Both the position numbers and the translations under genes were made by a program. Under the pieces are notes generated by a model that worked only from the letters and a program-made list of their open reading frames with translations, made no database searches and was not told the origin of the DNA. DNA of 64,000 bases. Origin: Maricaulis sp048269565. Lineage in GTDB: Bacteria; Pseudomonadota; Alphaproteobacteria; Caulobacterales; Maricaulaceae. The DNA lies in NCBI RefSeq assembly GCF_048269565.1, contig NZ_JBLXIK010000004.1:186001-250000 (forward strand), given 5' to 3'. Below are positions 8,718 to 18,958 of the stretch, piece by piece; position 1 is the first letter of the stretch, and each line of letters begins with the position of its first letter.

Positions 8718-9857
8718 TCAGGGCGTGATGGCGGCAATTTCGTCCATCAGGGCAAAGGCAAAGTCCGGCGCTTCGAAACTCTTCCCGTTCGCCTGGACTG
8801 CGATCGTGATGCCGGTCTTCGAGTCGTAGACCGCTGCGGAGCGATAGCCGCCGAAATCACCGCCATGGGCGATGCGGAACGCGCCATCCTCATAGGTGCG
8901 CACATAAAGGCCCAATCCATAGCTGGAGCCTCGCTCCGCATCGACGACAAAGGCGTTGGCGCGCATCTGTGCGCCGGGCGCGGACAGTTCACCCGAACCA
9001 AGCGCGGCATAGAACCGCGCGAGGTCGCCCGGCGTGGTCACCAGTCCACCGGCCGCCCACTCATGGTCGAGATTGTGATTGAGGCGGTGATTGCGGGCAG
9101 TGGCGGAAAGCCCGAACACCCCCCTGACATGGCCGCTGGCCAAACGATCATGATCGCGGCCGGAAAGCACTTCCGTATCCGTCAGGCCGAGCGGCTCGAT
9201 CACGCGCTCGCGCACCAGTGAATGATAGTCCTGCCCGGTAGCGGCTTCCAGGATCAGGCCTATGAGGATGTAGTGGGTGTCGGAATAGGAAAAAGCGGTT
9301 CCCGGCGTATTGATGGGCGCCTCATCGGCAACGAAGCCGACAAGTTCCGCCGGAGTATAGCCGCGCCCGCCGCGCAGGAATCCGGAGAGAAAAAAGCCCG
9401 GATCCTCGAGATAATCCGGCACACCCGCGGTGTGATTGAGCAGCATGCGCAGGGTGATAGCCTCGGCATTGCGCAAGTCGGGCCAGAACGGCTGGCCGGA
9501 AAGCCAGGTCGAGATCGGGGCGTCGAGATCGATCACGCCTTCACTCGCCAGTTCCGCGGCGATCAGGCCCGTCACGCTCTTGCCGATACTGCCAGACAGG
9601 AATCGGGTATCCGGCGACACGACGGTGTGTGAGACTCGGTCCGCGAGCCCTGCCGTGGCATCAATCCAGTGTCCGCTGGGCAGCAGCACCGTTACGGAAA
9701 TGCCCGGGGCGGGATCGTCAGCGATCGCGGCGGCTGCCTGATCATAGGCGGTCGCTGCGAGCCGGGCGAGATACGTGCTGTCCTGTGCGCGTACGGCGGC
9801 GGGCCAAACGAGGAGCAGGGCGAACAGGGCGATGGTGGCCGTGAGTGTTTTGAGCAT
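8718..9857 (-). CDS. Secreted serine hydrolase, beta-lactamase/class C-like
   Basis: A 379-residue protein with a clear Sec signal peptide (hydrophobic core at residues 8-23, cleavage near AVRAQ). The SxxK catalytic motif is visible as SGSIGKS near residue 91. YSDTHY near residue 192 fits the YxN-type second motif, and HGGDFGGYRS near residue 334 fits the third. Family members are beta-lactamases, DD-peptidases, esterases or D-aminopeptidases, so the substrate is open. It sits first in a probable minus-strand group with the MBOAT and AlgX-like genes, which makes an esterase acting on an acylated envelope polymer plausible. Confidence 0.8.
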   Translation of the reverse strand: MLKTLTATIALFALLLVWPAAVRAQDSTYLARLAATAYDQAAAAIADDPAPGISVTVLLPSGHWIDATAGLADRVSHTVVSPDTRFLSGSIGKSVTGLIAAELASEGVIDLDAPISTWLSGQPFWPDLRNAEAITLRMLLNHTAGVPDYLEDPGFFLSGFLRGGRGYTPAELVGFVADEAPINTPGTAFSYSDTHYILIGLILEAATGQDYHSLVRERVIEPLGLTDTEVLSGRDHDRLASGHVRGVFGLSATARNHRLNHNLDHEWAAGGLVTTPGDLARFYAALGSGELSAPGAQMRANAFVVDAERGSSYGLGLYVRTYEDGAFRIAHGGDFGGYRSAAVYDSKTGITIAVQANGKSFEAPDFAFALMDEIAAITP

Positions 9858-9938
9858 GTGCTTTCCCTAGTCGGGGCGGAACTTCCAGTCAAACGGCGCC
9901 TCCGGCAGTGCCGGTTACTCTCCCGCCGCCCACAGCCA

Positions 9939-9966
9939 TTGACATTCGCCTCCACACGTCTAGAAC
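9939..9966 (+). promoter_or_regulatory. Promoter of rpsD
   Basis: A perfect -35 TTGACA (9939-9944) is followed after 16 bases by TAGAAC (9961-9966). The wider -10 block TCTAGAAC matches 7 of 8 positions of the Caulobacter-type GCTAnAwC element. Transcription would start near 9973, leaving about 115 bases of leader before the rpsD ATG. Confidence 0.6.
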
Positions 9967-10087
9967 CCCTTTTCCCTCGCCGGAGCCTTGCTCTGTGTGG
10001 ATCAACCCCAACGGGACGATGCGTGGACCGCCGTTTAGATCGTGAGCCTTGAGGGAGGTTCACCGGGCCGCATCGAAAAGAGAGAAC

Positions 10088-10705
10088 ATGTCAAAACGTC
10101 ATAGCCAGAAGTATAAAATTGACCGCCGCATGGGTGAAAACCTTTGGGGCCGTCCAAAATCTCCTGTCAATTCCCGTTCTTACGGTCCTGGCCAGCATGG
10201 TCAGCGTCGCAAGAGCAAGGTCTCCGATTTCGGCCTTCAGCTGCGCGCCAAGCAGAAGCTGAAAGGCTATTACGGCAATATCACCGAGAAGCAGTTCCGC
10301 CGCACCTTTGACGAAGCTTCGCGTCGCAAGGGCAATGCCGCCGAGAACCTGATCGGTCTGCTGGAATCCCGCCTTGATGCGCTGGTCTACCGCGCCAAGT
10401 TTGTCCCGACCGTGTTTGCCGCGCGTCAGTTCGTCAATCACGGCCATGTCCTGGTCAATGGCAAGCGCGTCAATATCGCGTCCTACCGTTGCAAGGTCGG
10501 CGATGTGGTTGAAGTTCGCGAACGTTCGCGCTCGATGGCCCTGGTGCTCGAAGCGCTGGAAAGTGCCGAACGCGATATCCCGGATTACATCGATCTCGAC
10601 GCGAAAGCGATGAAGGTCACCTTCGTGCGTACCCCTGAATTCGCCGAAGTGCCGTATCCGGTCCAGATGGAGCCAAGCCTCGTGGTCGAGTTCTACTCCT
10701 CCTAG
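10088..10705 (+). CDS. rpsD: 30S ribosomal protein S4
   Basis: S4 is a primary 16S rRNA-binding protein that nucleates assembly of the small subunit body. The 205-residue protein begins MSKRHSQKYKIDRRMGENL and contains the S4 RNA-binding domain (SRLDALVYRAKFVPT through NGKRVNIAS, about residues 94-145). It ends in the usual EFYS-type tail. The ATG at 10088 is chosen because it gives the family N-terminus and follows AAAAGAGAG. As in other alphaproteobacteria, the gene stands alone, outside the alpha operon, with its own promoter and terminator. Confidence 0.97.
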   Translation: MSKRHSQKYKIDRRMGENLWGRPKSPVNSRSYGPGQHGQRRKSKVSDFGLQLRAKQKLKGYYGNITEKQFRRTFDEASRRKGNAAENLIGLLESRLDALVYRAKFVPTVFAARQFVNHGHVLVNGKRVNIASYRCKVGDVVEVRERSRSMALVLEALESAERDIPDYIDLDAKAMKVTFVRTPEFAEVPYPVQMEPSLVVEFYSS

Positions 10706-10730
10706 GCGACGCGAATATCCAGACATGAAA

Positions 10731-10761
10731 AGGCCGTCCGGTTATGCCGGGCGGCCTTTTT
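10731..10761 (+). terminator. Intrinsic terminator of rpsD
   Basis: AGGCCGTCCG and CGGGCGGCCT pair over 10 bases with one G-U, around the loop GTTATGC, and are followed by five T residues at 10757-10761. It starts 25 bases after the rpsD stop and ends a monocistronic transcript. Confidence 0.85.
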
Positions 10762-10907
10762 GCTGCGCGATTGCCAATGGCGTGTGCGCCACCGTCATCG
10801 CGTTGATTTGGCCTTCATTTTGCGACTTATGAACAAAGTGTTTCAGTTTGGGTCTGGAGCCGCCGGTCGCTGGGTGCAGTGCCGGCACGTCCTTGGGGGG
10901 ATAGACC

Positions 10908-11429
10908 ATGCGTATGCATTTTCTGGCGGTGTTCGGTGCCGCGATGTCCTGTATCGCCTGTTCGAGCACGCCGGCTCCGGAGCCGGATGCGCGCCCGGGG
11001 CTGCTCGCCTCCCTGCCATCAATGCCGTCGCTGCCGACGATTCACATGCCGGACGTCAATCTGGCCAATATCCACTTGCCGGGCACAAACCGCCAGGCGC
11101 CGCAGGTCGATCCCGATCTCGAGCCGGTGGTCTATTGGCGCGTGATCGATGACGATATCCTGGTGGTGCATGCCGATACCCATGGCTGCACCGTGCGCTC
11201 GGATTTCACGGTCGATGTCGAGCAGTACCATCGCGATGTCTACACCGTGCGGCTGGTGCGCACCCAGCCGGACCGTTGCGGACAGACCCTGCCCTGGGGG
11301 GCACAGCTCGGCTTTGGTTTCGAGGAGCTGGGCGTGCCGATCGGTGGCCGCGTCATCGTGCTCAACCCGATCGACCAGCGCGCCTGGGACTGGAACGAGA
11401 GTGGCCGCCAGGATATGGCGCAACGCTAG
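10908..11429 (+). CDS. Probable secreted lipoprotein of unknown function
   Basis: A 173-residue protein with an N-terminal hydrophobic stretch ending in two cysteines (MSCIACSS, residues 13-20). This suggests lipidation, although the box is not the canonical L-A/S-G/A-C. A proline-rich linker follows, then a folded domain of about 110 residues with two conserved-looking cysteines (GCTVRSDF and DRCGQTLPWG) that could form a disulfide. The ATG at 10908 follows GGGGGG. Its end overlaps the convergent DUF427 gene by 4 bases. I do not recognise the mature domain. Confidence 0.65.
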   Translation: MRMHFLAVFGAAMSCIACSSTPAPEPDARPGLLASLPSMPSLPTIHMPDVNLANIHLPGTNRQAPQVDPDLEPVVYWRVIDDDILVVHADTHGCTVRSDFTVDVEQYHRDVYTVRLVRTQPDRCGQTLPWGAQLGFGFEELGVPIGGRVIVLNPIDQRAWDWNESGRQDMAQR

Positions 11430-11824
11430 GCCGGGGTTGCCTGCAGCCGCTCGACGGACACCTTGTCGGGATAAAAGGCCAGCCGGTCCTTGATCGCCGC
11501 GATATGGGCGAAAGGGCTTTCATAGCTCCACACCGCATTCGCGAGCCGCGATCCATCCTTCAGCCGGATATGGAAATAACTCGCCTTGCCCTTATAGGGG
11601 CACCAGCTGGTCTGCATCGAGCGCTGCAGGAAGCGCGGCGCGATATCGCTGCGGCGGACATAGAGCACGGGCGAACAGGTGTGCTCGCGCAGCTCCAGTG
11701 CCTGGGCCGCGCCGGCCAGTTCTTCATCGCCAACACGGATGCGGACCTGATCATCGATCTCCCGCAATTCCAGCGGATGGTCGATCCCGGGCTGCAGGAT
11801 GGGGCGGTCCGGTGTGTCTGTCAT
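11426..11824 (-). CDS. DUF427 domain protein
   Basis: A 132-residue soluble protein with the DUF427 hallmarks: APRFLQRSMQTSWCPYKGKASYF (residues 61-83), where the T-x-C-PYKG block is diagnostic, and a later AVWSYESP motif. DUF427 proteins are small beta-rich proteins without an established reaction. It starts at the ATG at 11824, 15 bases after the grxD stop, and is probably cotranscribed with bolA, the aldo/keto reductase and grxD. Confidence 0.88.
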   Translation of the reverse strand: MTDTPDRPILQPGIDHPLELREIDDQVRIRVGDEELAGAAQALELREHTCSPVLYVRRSDIAPRFLQRSMQTSWCPYKGKASYFHIRLKDGSRLANAVWSYESPFAHIAAIKDRLAFYPDKVSVERLQATPA

Positions 11825-11839
11825 GGCGGCCCTTTCCGG

Positions 11840-12172
11840 TCAGGCGCTTTCGAGCACGCCCTTGTCCTTGAGATAGGCCTGCAACTCGCCCGTCTCGAAC
11901 ATTTCCTTGATGATGTCGCAACCGCCGACAAACTCGCCCTTCACATAGAGCTGGGGGATGGTCGGCCAATTGGAGAAATCCTTGATGCCCTGACGGATGT
12001 CGGCATCTTCGAGCACGTTGACGCTTTCGAAATCGACCTGGAGATGGTCGAGCACGCGCGCCACGACCGAGGAAAACCCGCATTGCGGGAAGACCGGCGT
12101 GCCCTTCATGAACAGCACGATGTCGTTATTCTCGACGGTGGCCTTGATGGCGTCGTGGGCATTGGTGGACAT
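11840..12172 (-). CDS. grxD: Monothiol glutaredoxin, Grx4/GrxD family
   Basis: This 110-residue protein carries the monothiol CGFS active site at residues 31-34 and the WPTIPQLYVKGEFVGGCD glutathione-binding region. CGFS glutaredoxins bind a glutathione-ligated [2Fe-2S] cluster and pair with BolA proteins in iron-sulfur transfer and iron sensing. A BolA gene lies about 0.9 kb upstream on the same strand. Two ATGs are adjacent (12175 and 12172). The second is preferred because it sits 7 bases after AGGAG. The upstream reductase stop TGA overlaps this ATGATG, so translation is likely coupled. Confidence 0.93.
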   Translation of the reverse strand: MSTNAHDAIKATVENNDIVLFMKGTPVFPQCGFSSVVARVLDHLQVDFESVNVLEDADIRQGIKDFSNWPTIPQLYVKGEFVGGCDIIKEMFETGELQAYLKDKGVLESA

Positions 12173-13032
12173 CATGGTGCTCCTGGTAAATCCGTACCGG
12201 AGAGCTGGGGGGTCCCGGCTCCCGCTGCAAGACCCGCCTGCCGCGCATTGGCAGCGAGATTGGCGGATCGCGTTGTCAGGCATACTACCGCATCGACGCC
12301 CCTCCGGGCGAGTGCCCATTTCAGCGCACCCCCGGGCGGCGCAGTGATGCGCTGGGTCTTTGCTGCGGTGAGGGCGCGTTTGGCGGCGCGGGCGAGATAC
12401 CACAGATCAGCGCGCGAAGCCGGAAAGCGCAGGTCCGGCCGCGCCGAGGCGCTGATCGCCTCGATACCGATCACCTTCATCCCGGCCTCGCTGGCGCGCG
12501 CCAGCCGGGCGAGGGCGGCGGTGTCGAGGCCGGCATGGACGGGCGCCATCAGCGCATCGAACACACCGAGATCGATCGCCGCGTCGAGCTCGGGCCCGCG
12601 GCCACACACGCCGATCTGGCGCACCATGCCGCGCTCGCGCAGGGCCTCGAGGCGGCGAATGAGCCGGTCCGACATTTCGGCGGCGGAGGGGCCGTGCAGC
12701 AACAGCAGGTCGATATAGGGCGTTCGCAGACGTTCCAGCGAGCCGCGCACGGACATCTCGATGCCGCCGGCGGAGAAGTCCCGGTGGCGGTCGATATCGA
12801 TGCCGGCCTTGGTGGCGATGAACAATCCGTCGCGCCGGCGCCCGCGCAGGGCCTCGCCAAGGCGGCGTTCGCCTTCGCCGCGCCCATAGGCCGGCCCGGT
12901 ATCGAACAGGGTGATGCCGAGATCGATCGCCTCGGCGATCAGACGCTGTGTGTCACGCCGCGAGACGGCCAGGGACGCATGCGGTCCGGTGACACCGAAA
13001 CCGAGACGGGAGAGGGGGGCCGGATCGCTCAT
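12172..13032 (-). CDS. Aldo/keto reductase family protein
   Basis: A 286-residue soluble oxidoreductase of the AKR TIM-barrel fold, expected to reduce carbonyls with NADPH. The family features visible are ALRGRRRDGLFIATKAG, where the K aligns with the catalytic lysine, then the DLLLLHGPS strand with the catalytic-pocket His and a RQIGVCG strand. The early DTGPAYGRGEGERRLG segment holds the catalytic Asp and Tyr. The substrate is unknown. It lies between bolA (3-base gap) and grxD (overlapping stop/start), a position unusual for this family and suggestive of a link to thiol or iron-sulfur redox balance. Confidence 0.85.
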   Translation of the reverse strand: MSDPAPLSRLGFGVTGPHASLAVSRRDTQRLIAEAIDLGITLFDTGPAYGRGEGERRLGEALRGRRRDGLFIATKAGIDIDRHRDFSAGGIEMSVRGSLERLRTPYIDLLLLHGPSAAEMSDRLIRRLEALRERGMVRQIGVCGRGPELDAAIDLGVFDALMAPVHAGLDTAALARLARASEAGMKVIGIEAISASARPDLRFPASRADLWYLARAAKRALTAAKTQRITAPPGGALKWALARRGVDAVVCLTTRSANLAANARQAGLAAGAGTPQLSGTDLPGAP

Positions 13033-13035
13033 GCC

Positions 13036-13272
13036 TCAGGCATCGGGTGTGCGGGTTTCCAGCGCCAGGGCGTGCAGCTCATTGCCCATTTTCGAGCCGA
13101 GCGTCGCATAGACCATCTGGTGCTGGGCGACGCGCAACTTGCCGCGGAACGCCTCACTGGTGACGATGGCCTTCCAGTGATCATTATCGCCGGCCAGGTC
13201 CTCCAGCTCGATTTTTGCGTCCGGCAGGCCGGCCTTGATGTGGGCGATGATCTCTTCGGCGGGCATCGGCAT
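13036..13272 (-). CDS. bolA: BolA family protein (partner of CGFS glutaredoxin)
   Basis: A 78-residue BolA-fold protein starting MPMPAEEIIAHI at the ATG at 13272, with AGGA 9 bases upstream. The class-II KH-like core is visible, including the invariant-His region LRVAQHQMVYATLG and the GSKMGNELHALAL terminal helix. BolA proteins bind a shared [2Fe-2S] cluster with monothiol glutaredoxins such as the one encoded two genes downstream. Promoter sequences should lie in the 153 bases that separate it from the divergent YHS gene. Confidence 0.92.
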   Translation of the reverse strand: MPMPAEEIIAHIKAGLPDAKIELEDLAGDNDHWKAIVTSEAFRGKLRVAQHQMVYATLGSKMGNELHALALETRTPDA

Positions 13273-13425
13273 GGTCGGGCATCCTGGTGTTGCTGTGATC
13301 ACGAAATCTTGTCGGCGCCGGGATCAAGGCGTGACCGTTTCGCGCTTCCGCGGCGGTGTTCAAGTCCCGGCATCGGGCTCATACAGGAGGCCACGCTATA
13401 CGTCACCCTCGCCAAGGAGAAGTCC

Positions 13426-13929
13426 ATGTCCCGTTCACCTGCAGCCGCCCTCCCGGCTTGGCGCCCGGCGGCGCTGTTCGCGCTCATCGCCCTGCTGGTC
13501 CTGCCCGCCGGGATCGCCCGGGCCGGCGAGCAATACACCGATCGCGAGGGACGCGCCCTCAACGGCTATGACGTGGTCAGCTATTTCAGCGAGACCGGGC
13601 CCGTGCCGGGGCTGGAGACGATCACCGCCGACCATAATGGCGCCAGCTGGTGGTTTGCCAGCGAGGCCAGCCGGGAGGCCTTCCTGGCAGACCCGTCTCG
13701 CTACGCCCCGGCCTATGACGGGCATTGCGCCTTTGCCCTCGCTGATGGCCGCAAGGTGCGCAGCGATCCGCTGGCCTGGCAGATTGTCGATGGCCGGCTC
13801 TACCTCAATTTCTCTCCCGCCATCCATCGCCGCTGGCAATCCGACATCCCCGGCTATCTGGCCCGCTCGGAAGCCAATTGGCCCGCGCTCGAGGCCGGTC
13901 CGGCGGCTCGCCCGAGCCGTTGGTTCTGA
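13426..13929 (+). CDS. Exported YHS-domain protein
   Basis: A 167-residue protein with an N-terminal hydrophobic signal segment (residues 14-30, cleavage near GIARAGE). It is followed by a YHS-type domain: LNGYDVVSYF, ASREAFLADPSRYAPAYDGHC and FALADGRKV. YHS domains occur in metal-handling and copper-transport proteins, and standalone exported forms are common in marine alphaproteobacteria, without a proven function. The ATG at 13426 follows AAGGAGAAG. It heads a plus-strand block lying between bolA and purL. Confidence 0.82.
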   Translation: MSRSPAAALPAWRPAALFALIALLVLPAGIARAGEQYTDREGRALNGYDVVSYFSETGPVPGLETITADHNGASWWFASEASREAFLADPSRYAPAYDGHCAFALADGRKVRSDPLAWQIVDGRLYLNFSPAIHRRWQSDIPGYLARSEANWPALEAGPAARPSRWF

Positions 13930-14002
13930 ACTCGCAGAAAAACAAATGGGGTTGACGCCGACGCCGTGGCAGAGTGCGACGCAGATTATACGGGGAGATC
14001 TC

Positions 14003-14998
14003 ATGCGTTACCTGCACCTGTTGGCCACTGCCGCCTGTACTGTCCTTGCTGTTGCGTGCCAGGCACCGACGACAATCTCCGCACCGGAGGCCGAGACCGC
14101 GGCGGCTGCCGGTTCCGCCGTCGCACCGGCGATGGACCGGGCGCAATTGCTCGAGGATCTGCGCATTCTCGCGGCCGATGACATGCAAGGCCGCCTCGTG
14201 GCGACGGCGGGCAGTGAACGCGCCCGCGCCTATATTATTTCGCGCTTCCAGGAGATCGGCATCGAGCCGATCAATGACAGCTTCGTGTCGACCTTCGAAT
14301 TCGATCGCCCCAATGGCTGGAGCCCGACCACGGTCGGCACCAATATCATCGGCCGCCTGCGCGGCACCGGCGATAGCGGCCGGGTGATGGTGCTCAGTGC
14401 GCATTATGACCATATGGGCGAGCGCGGCGGCCAGATCTGGAATGGCGCCGATGACAATGCCTCCGGTGTCGCGGCCCTGCTGGCGGCGGCCGCGAGCTTT
14501 GCCGCCAGCCCGCCCGAACATGATATTGTTTTCGTGGCCTTCGATGCCGAAGAGCATGGCCTGCGCGGCGCCGAGGCCTTTGTCGCCAGCCCGCCGGTGC
14601 CGATCGAGACCATCGCCTTCAATCTCAATCTCGACATGCTTGCGATGTCCGACGAGCGCATTCTCTGGGCGGTCGGGACCTATCACTATCCCTTCCTGAT
14701 GCCGGTCGTGGAGGCGGTGCGCGCGCGTTCTGCCGTCAATCTGCCGACCGGTTTTGACGAGCCGTCCGAGGATCATGGCGCCGACTGGACCAATGCGACC
14801 GATAGCGGCGCTTTCCATGCCGTCGGCATCCCCTTCATCTATCTCGGCGTCGATTATCACCCGCATTATCACGAGCCGACCGATACCTATGAGAACATGA
14901 CGCTGGATTTCTTCCAGGACGCCTCGGAGACGGTGGTCGATTTCGCCCGCGAGTCCGACCGTCAGCTCGACTTGATCGGCGACCGGTCGGGGCGCTGA
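14003..14998 (+). CDS. M28-family zinc metallopeptidase, exported
   Basis: A 331-residue protein with an export signal and a likely lipidated Cys at residue 19 (LAVACQAP). The M28 co-catalytic zinc site is readable in order: SAHYDHMG (His), GADDNASG (Asp), AEEHGL (Glu pair, base and ligand), LNLDML (Asp) and HEPTDTYENM (His). M28 members are aminopeptidases or glutaminyl cyclases in the periplasm; the exact substrate is open. The ATG at 14003 follows GGGGAGATC. The window holds a second, larger M28 enzyme at 27739-29421. Confidence 0.88.
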   Translation: MRYLHLLATAACTVLAVACQAPTTISAPEAETAAAAGSAVAPAMDRAQLLEDLRILAADDMQGRLVATAGSERARAYIISRFQEIGIEPINDSFVSTFEFDRPNGWSPTTVGTNIIGRLRGTGDSGRVMVLSAHYDHMGERGGQIWNGADDNASGVAALLAAAASFAASPPEHDIVFVAFDAEEHGLRGAEAFVASPPVPIETIAFNLNLDMLAMSDERILWAVGTYHYPFLMPVVEAVRARSAVNLPTGFDEPSEDHGADWTNATDSGAFHAVGIPFIYLGVDYHPHYHEPTDTYENMTLDFFQDASETVVDFARESDRQLDLIGDRSGR

Positions 14999-15086
14999 GT
15001 TTAGGGAAAATCAGGGCTTGAAGCTCTAGCGACTAGAGAGATTAAGCTCACGGCACTCGTTTCGAGGATTGTTTCGTGAGGTTCTC

Positions 15087-15641
15087 ATGTCTGGAATGAC
15101 CGTCGCCTTCCTGGTTGCCATCGGCGTGATCGCGCTGGCTTCCATCCCCTTCGTGATCCTAGCCCGGCGGGATTTCGCCCGACTGGGCCGATGGTCGCTC
15201 CCCGTCGCGCTGGCCTCCGGGGTGTTGATGCATGGTTTGGCGCTGGCCATTCTCGGGCTCGCCTTCAGTGATCGAGGCAGCCTTTATGCCGTCACGCCGG
15301 TCATCCTTGTCGCGGGGCTTGTCCTGGCCACAGCTGGCGGATGGATGATCCATATCGGACGCAGACGATTTGGTTCCACGGCGCGGGTCTACGGCCTGCG
15401 CGAGGACGAACTGATTGAACAGGGCGTGTACCGGCGTTCACGGAACCCGCAATATGTCGGCTATTTCGCCCTCATGCTGGGGAGCAGCCTGGCGTCAGGG
15501 TCAGCCCTGGCGCTGGGCGGTGCGCTCGTCTTCGCCGCCTTCATCCATGTGTTCGTCACCGGCGTGGAGGAGCCTCATCTGAGGCGCGATCTCGGTGACG
15601 CCTATCGCGCCTATTGTGGCCGGGTGCGCCGATACCTGTGA
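15087..15641 (+). CDS. Isoprenylcysteine carboxyl methyltransferase-like membrane protein
   Basis: A 184-residue integral membrane protein with four to five hydrophobic segments. The C-terminal half has the ICMT/phospholipid-methyltransferase signature: GVYRRSRNPQYVGYFALML, then EEPHLRRDLGDAYRAYC. These are the AdoMet-binding RNP-x-Y and E-E-x-L-x-x-x-x-G-x-x-Y-x-x-Y elements. In bacteria the natural acceptor is generally unknown. The ATG at 15087 gives a sensible N-terminus that enters the membrane at once. The stop is 17 bases before the convergent purL stop. Confidence 0.85.
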   Translation: MSGMTVAFLVAIGVIALASIPFVILARRDFARLGRWSLPVALASGVLMHGLALAILGLAFSDRGSLYAVTPVILVAGLVLATAGGWMIHIGRRRFGSTARVYGLREDELIEQGVYRRSRNPQYVGYFALMLGSSLASGSALALGGALVFAAFIHVFVTGVEEPHLRRDLGDAYRAYCGRVRRYL

Positions 15642-15657
15642 ATTCGCGCCGGGCTTG

Positions 15658-17883
<2,226 letters not shown>

Positions 17884-17887
17884 GTGA

Positions 17888-18550
17888 TCAGGCCGATCCA
17901 AGCAGAGATTCAAACAGCGCCAGCCCGTCAGTCCCGCCATGCCTGGCATCAACAGCGCGCTCGGGATGCGGCATCATGCCGAGCACATTGCCTTGCTCGT
18001 TGACGATGCCGGCAATGTCATTGGCGGAGCCATTGGGGTTGGCGCCGTAGCGGAAGACGACCTGGCCTTCATTCTCGATCCGGACCAGGGTTTCGGCGTC
18101 GGCGAAATAATTGCCGTCATGATGCGCGATCGGGATGATCAGCTTGGCATTGGCCGGATAGCGCGATGTGAAGCGCGTATTGGCGTTGGTGACGGTGACG
18201 GGGGTGTCTTCGCAGACGAATTTGAGCTGCGCATTGCGCATCAGGGCGCCGGGCAGCAGGCCGCATTCGGTCAGGATCTGGAAGCCATTGCACACGCCCA
18301 GGATCGGCGCGCCGGTAGCGGCATGGGCGATGATCGCCGGCATGATCGCCGAGTGCGTCGCCATCGCGCCGCAGCGTAAGTAGTCGCCATAGGAAAACCC
18401 GCCGGGCACCATGACGAAATCCGTGCCTTCGGGCAGGGCGGTTTCCTGGTGCCAGACCATGGCGGGGGCGGTGCCGGTGACGCGTTCGATCGCATCATGG
18501 GCGTCGCGGTCGCAATTGGACCCGGGAAAGACGATGACGGCGGATTTCAT
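17888..18550 (-). CDS. purQ: Phosphoribosylformylglycinamidine synthase subunit I (glutaminase)
   Basis: This 220-residue class I glutamine amidotransferase supplies ammonia to PurL. It starts MKSAVIVFPGSNCDRD, contains the nucleophile elbow GVCNGFQILTE (Cys near residue 87) and ends with the His/Glu pair in MMPHPERAVD. The ATG at 18550 is preferred over the GTG 6 bases upstream because it gives the standard family N-terminus. It sits between purS and purL with gaps of 13 and 4 bases. Confidence 0.97.
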   Translation of the reverse strand: MKSAVIVFPGSNCDRDAHDAIERVTGTAPAMVWHQETALPEGTDFVMVPGGFSYGDYLRCGAMATHSAIMPAIIAHAATGAPILGVCNGFQILTECGLLPGALMRNAQLKFVCEDTPVTVTNANTRFTSRYPANAKLIIPIAHHDGNYFADAETLVRIENEGQVVFRYGANPNGSANDIAGIVNEQGNVLGMMPHPERAVDARHGGTDGLALFESLLGSA

Positions 18551-18563
18551 GGTCACGCCGCCC

Positions 18564-18803
18564 CTATTCCAGCTCGATCGAGTAGCTCTCGATCACCGGA
18601 TTGGAGAGGAGTTTGGCGCACATCTCGTCGACGCGGACCCGGGCGGCCTCGATGTCATCTCCGGTCAGATCAAGCTCGATCAGCTTGCCCTGGCGGACGG
18701 AAGCGACCTCGGCATAACCCATATTGTGCAGCGCACCGGCAACGGCAGCGCCCTGTGGGTCGAGAACGCCAGGCTTGAGGTAGACGTGGATTTTCGCTTT
18801 CAC
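18564..18803 (-). CDS. purS: Phosphoribosylformylglycinamidine synthase subunit PurS
   Basis: PurS bridges PurL and PurQ in the FGAM synthase complex of bacteria with split enzymes. The 79-residue length and the sequence (KAKIHVYLKPGVLDPQG at the start, LTGDDIEAARVRVDEMC in the middle) match the family. It uses a GTG start at 18803. A terminator-like hairpin lies between it and the upstream purC gene. Confidence 0.94.
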   Translation of the reverse strand: MKAKIHVYLKPGVLDPQGAAVAGALHNMGYAEVASVRQGKLIELDLTGDDIEAARVRVDEMCAKLLSNPVIESYSIELE

Positions 18804-18907
18804 GGGAACGACTCGCTTTTAAGGCCTGCTTCGGATGCGCCCTGCATAAAGCGCGCGGCCTGCCGATGCAATCAAGCAGCGCCAGTTGATCGGCCGCTTC
18901 AGACATG

Positions 18908-18936
18908 AAAACGCCCCCGGCGATGCGGGGGCGCTC
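18908..18936 (-). terminator. Intrinsic terminator after purC
   Basis: On the minus strand GCGCCCCCGC and CGGGGGCG pair around ATC-GC, followed by TTTT. It lies 22 bases after the purC stop and about 105 bases before purS. It would separate purC from purS-purQ-purL, or act as a partial terminator within one operon. Confidence 0.75.
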
Positions 18937-18958
18937 TCAAGCCGGTTCGGACCGCGAA

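Noticed and set aside
18670..18906. A 78-codon frame beginning right after the purC terminator
   Set aside because: It overlaps purS in another frame and its protein is Arg/Cys-rich with no family likeness.
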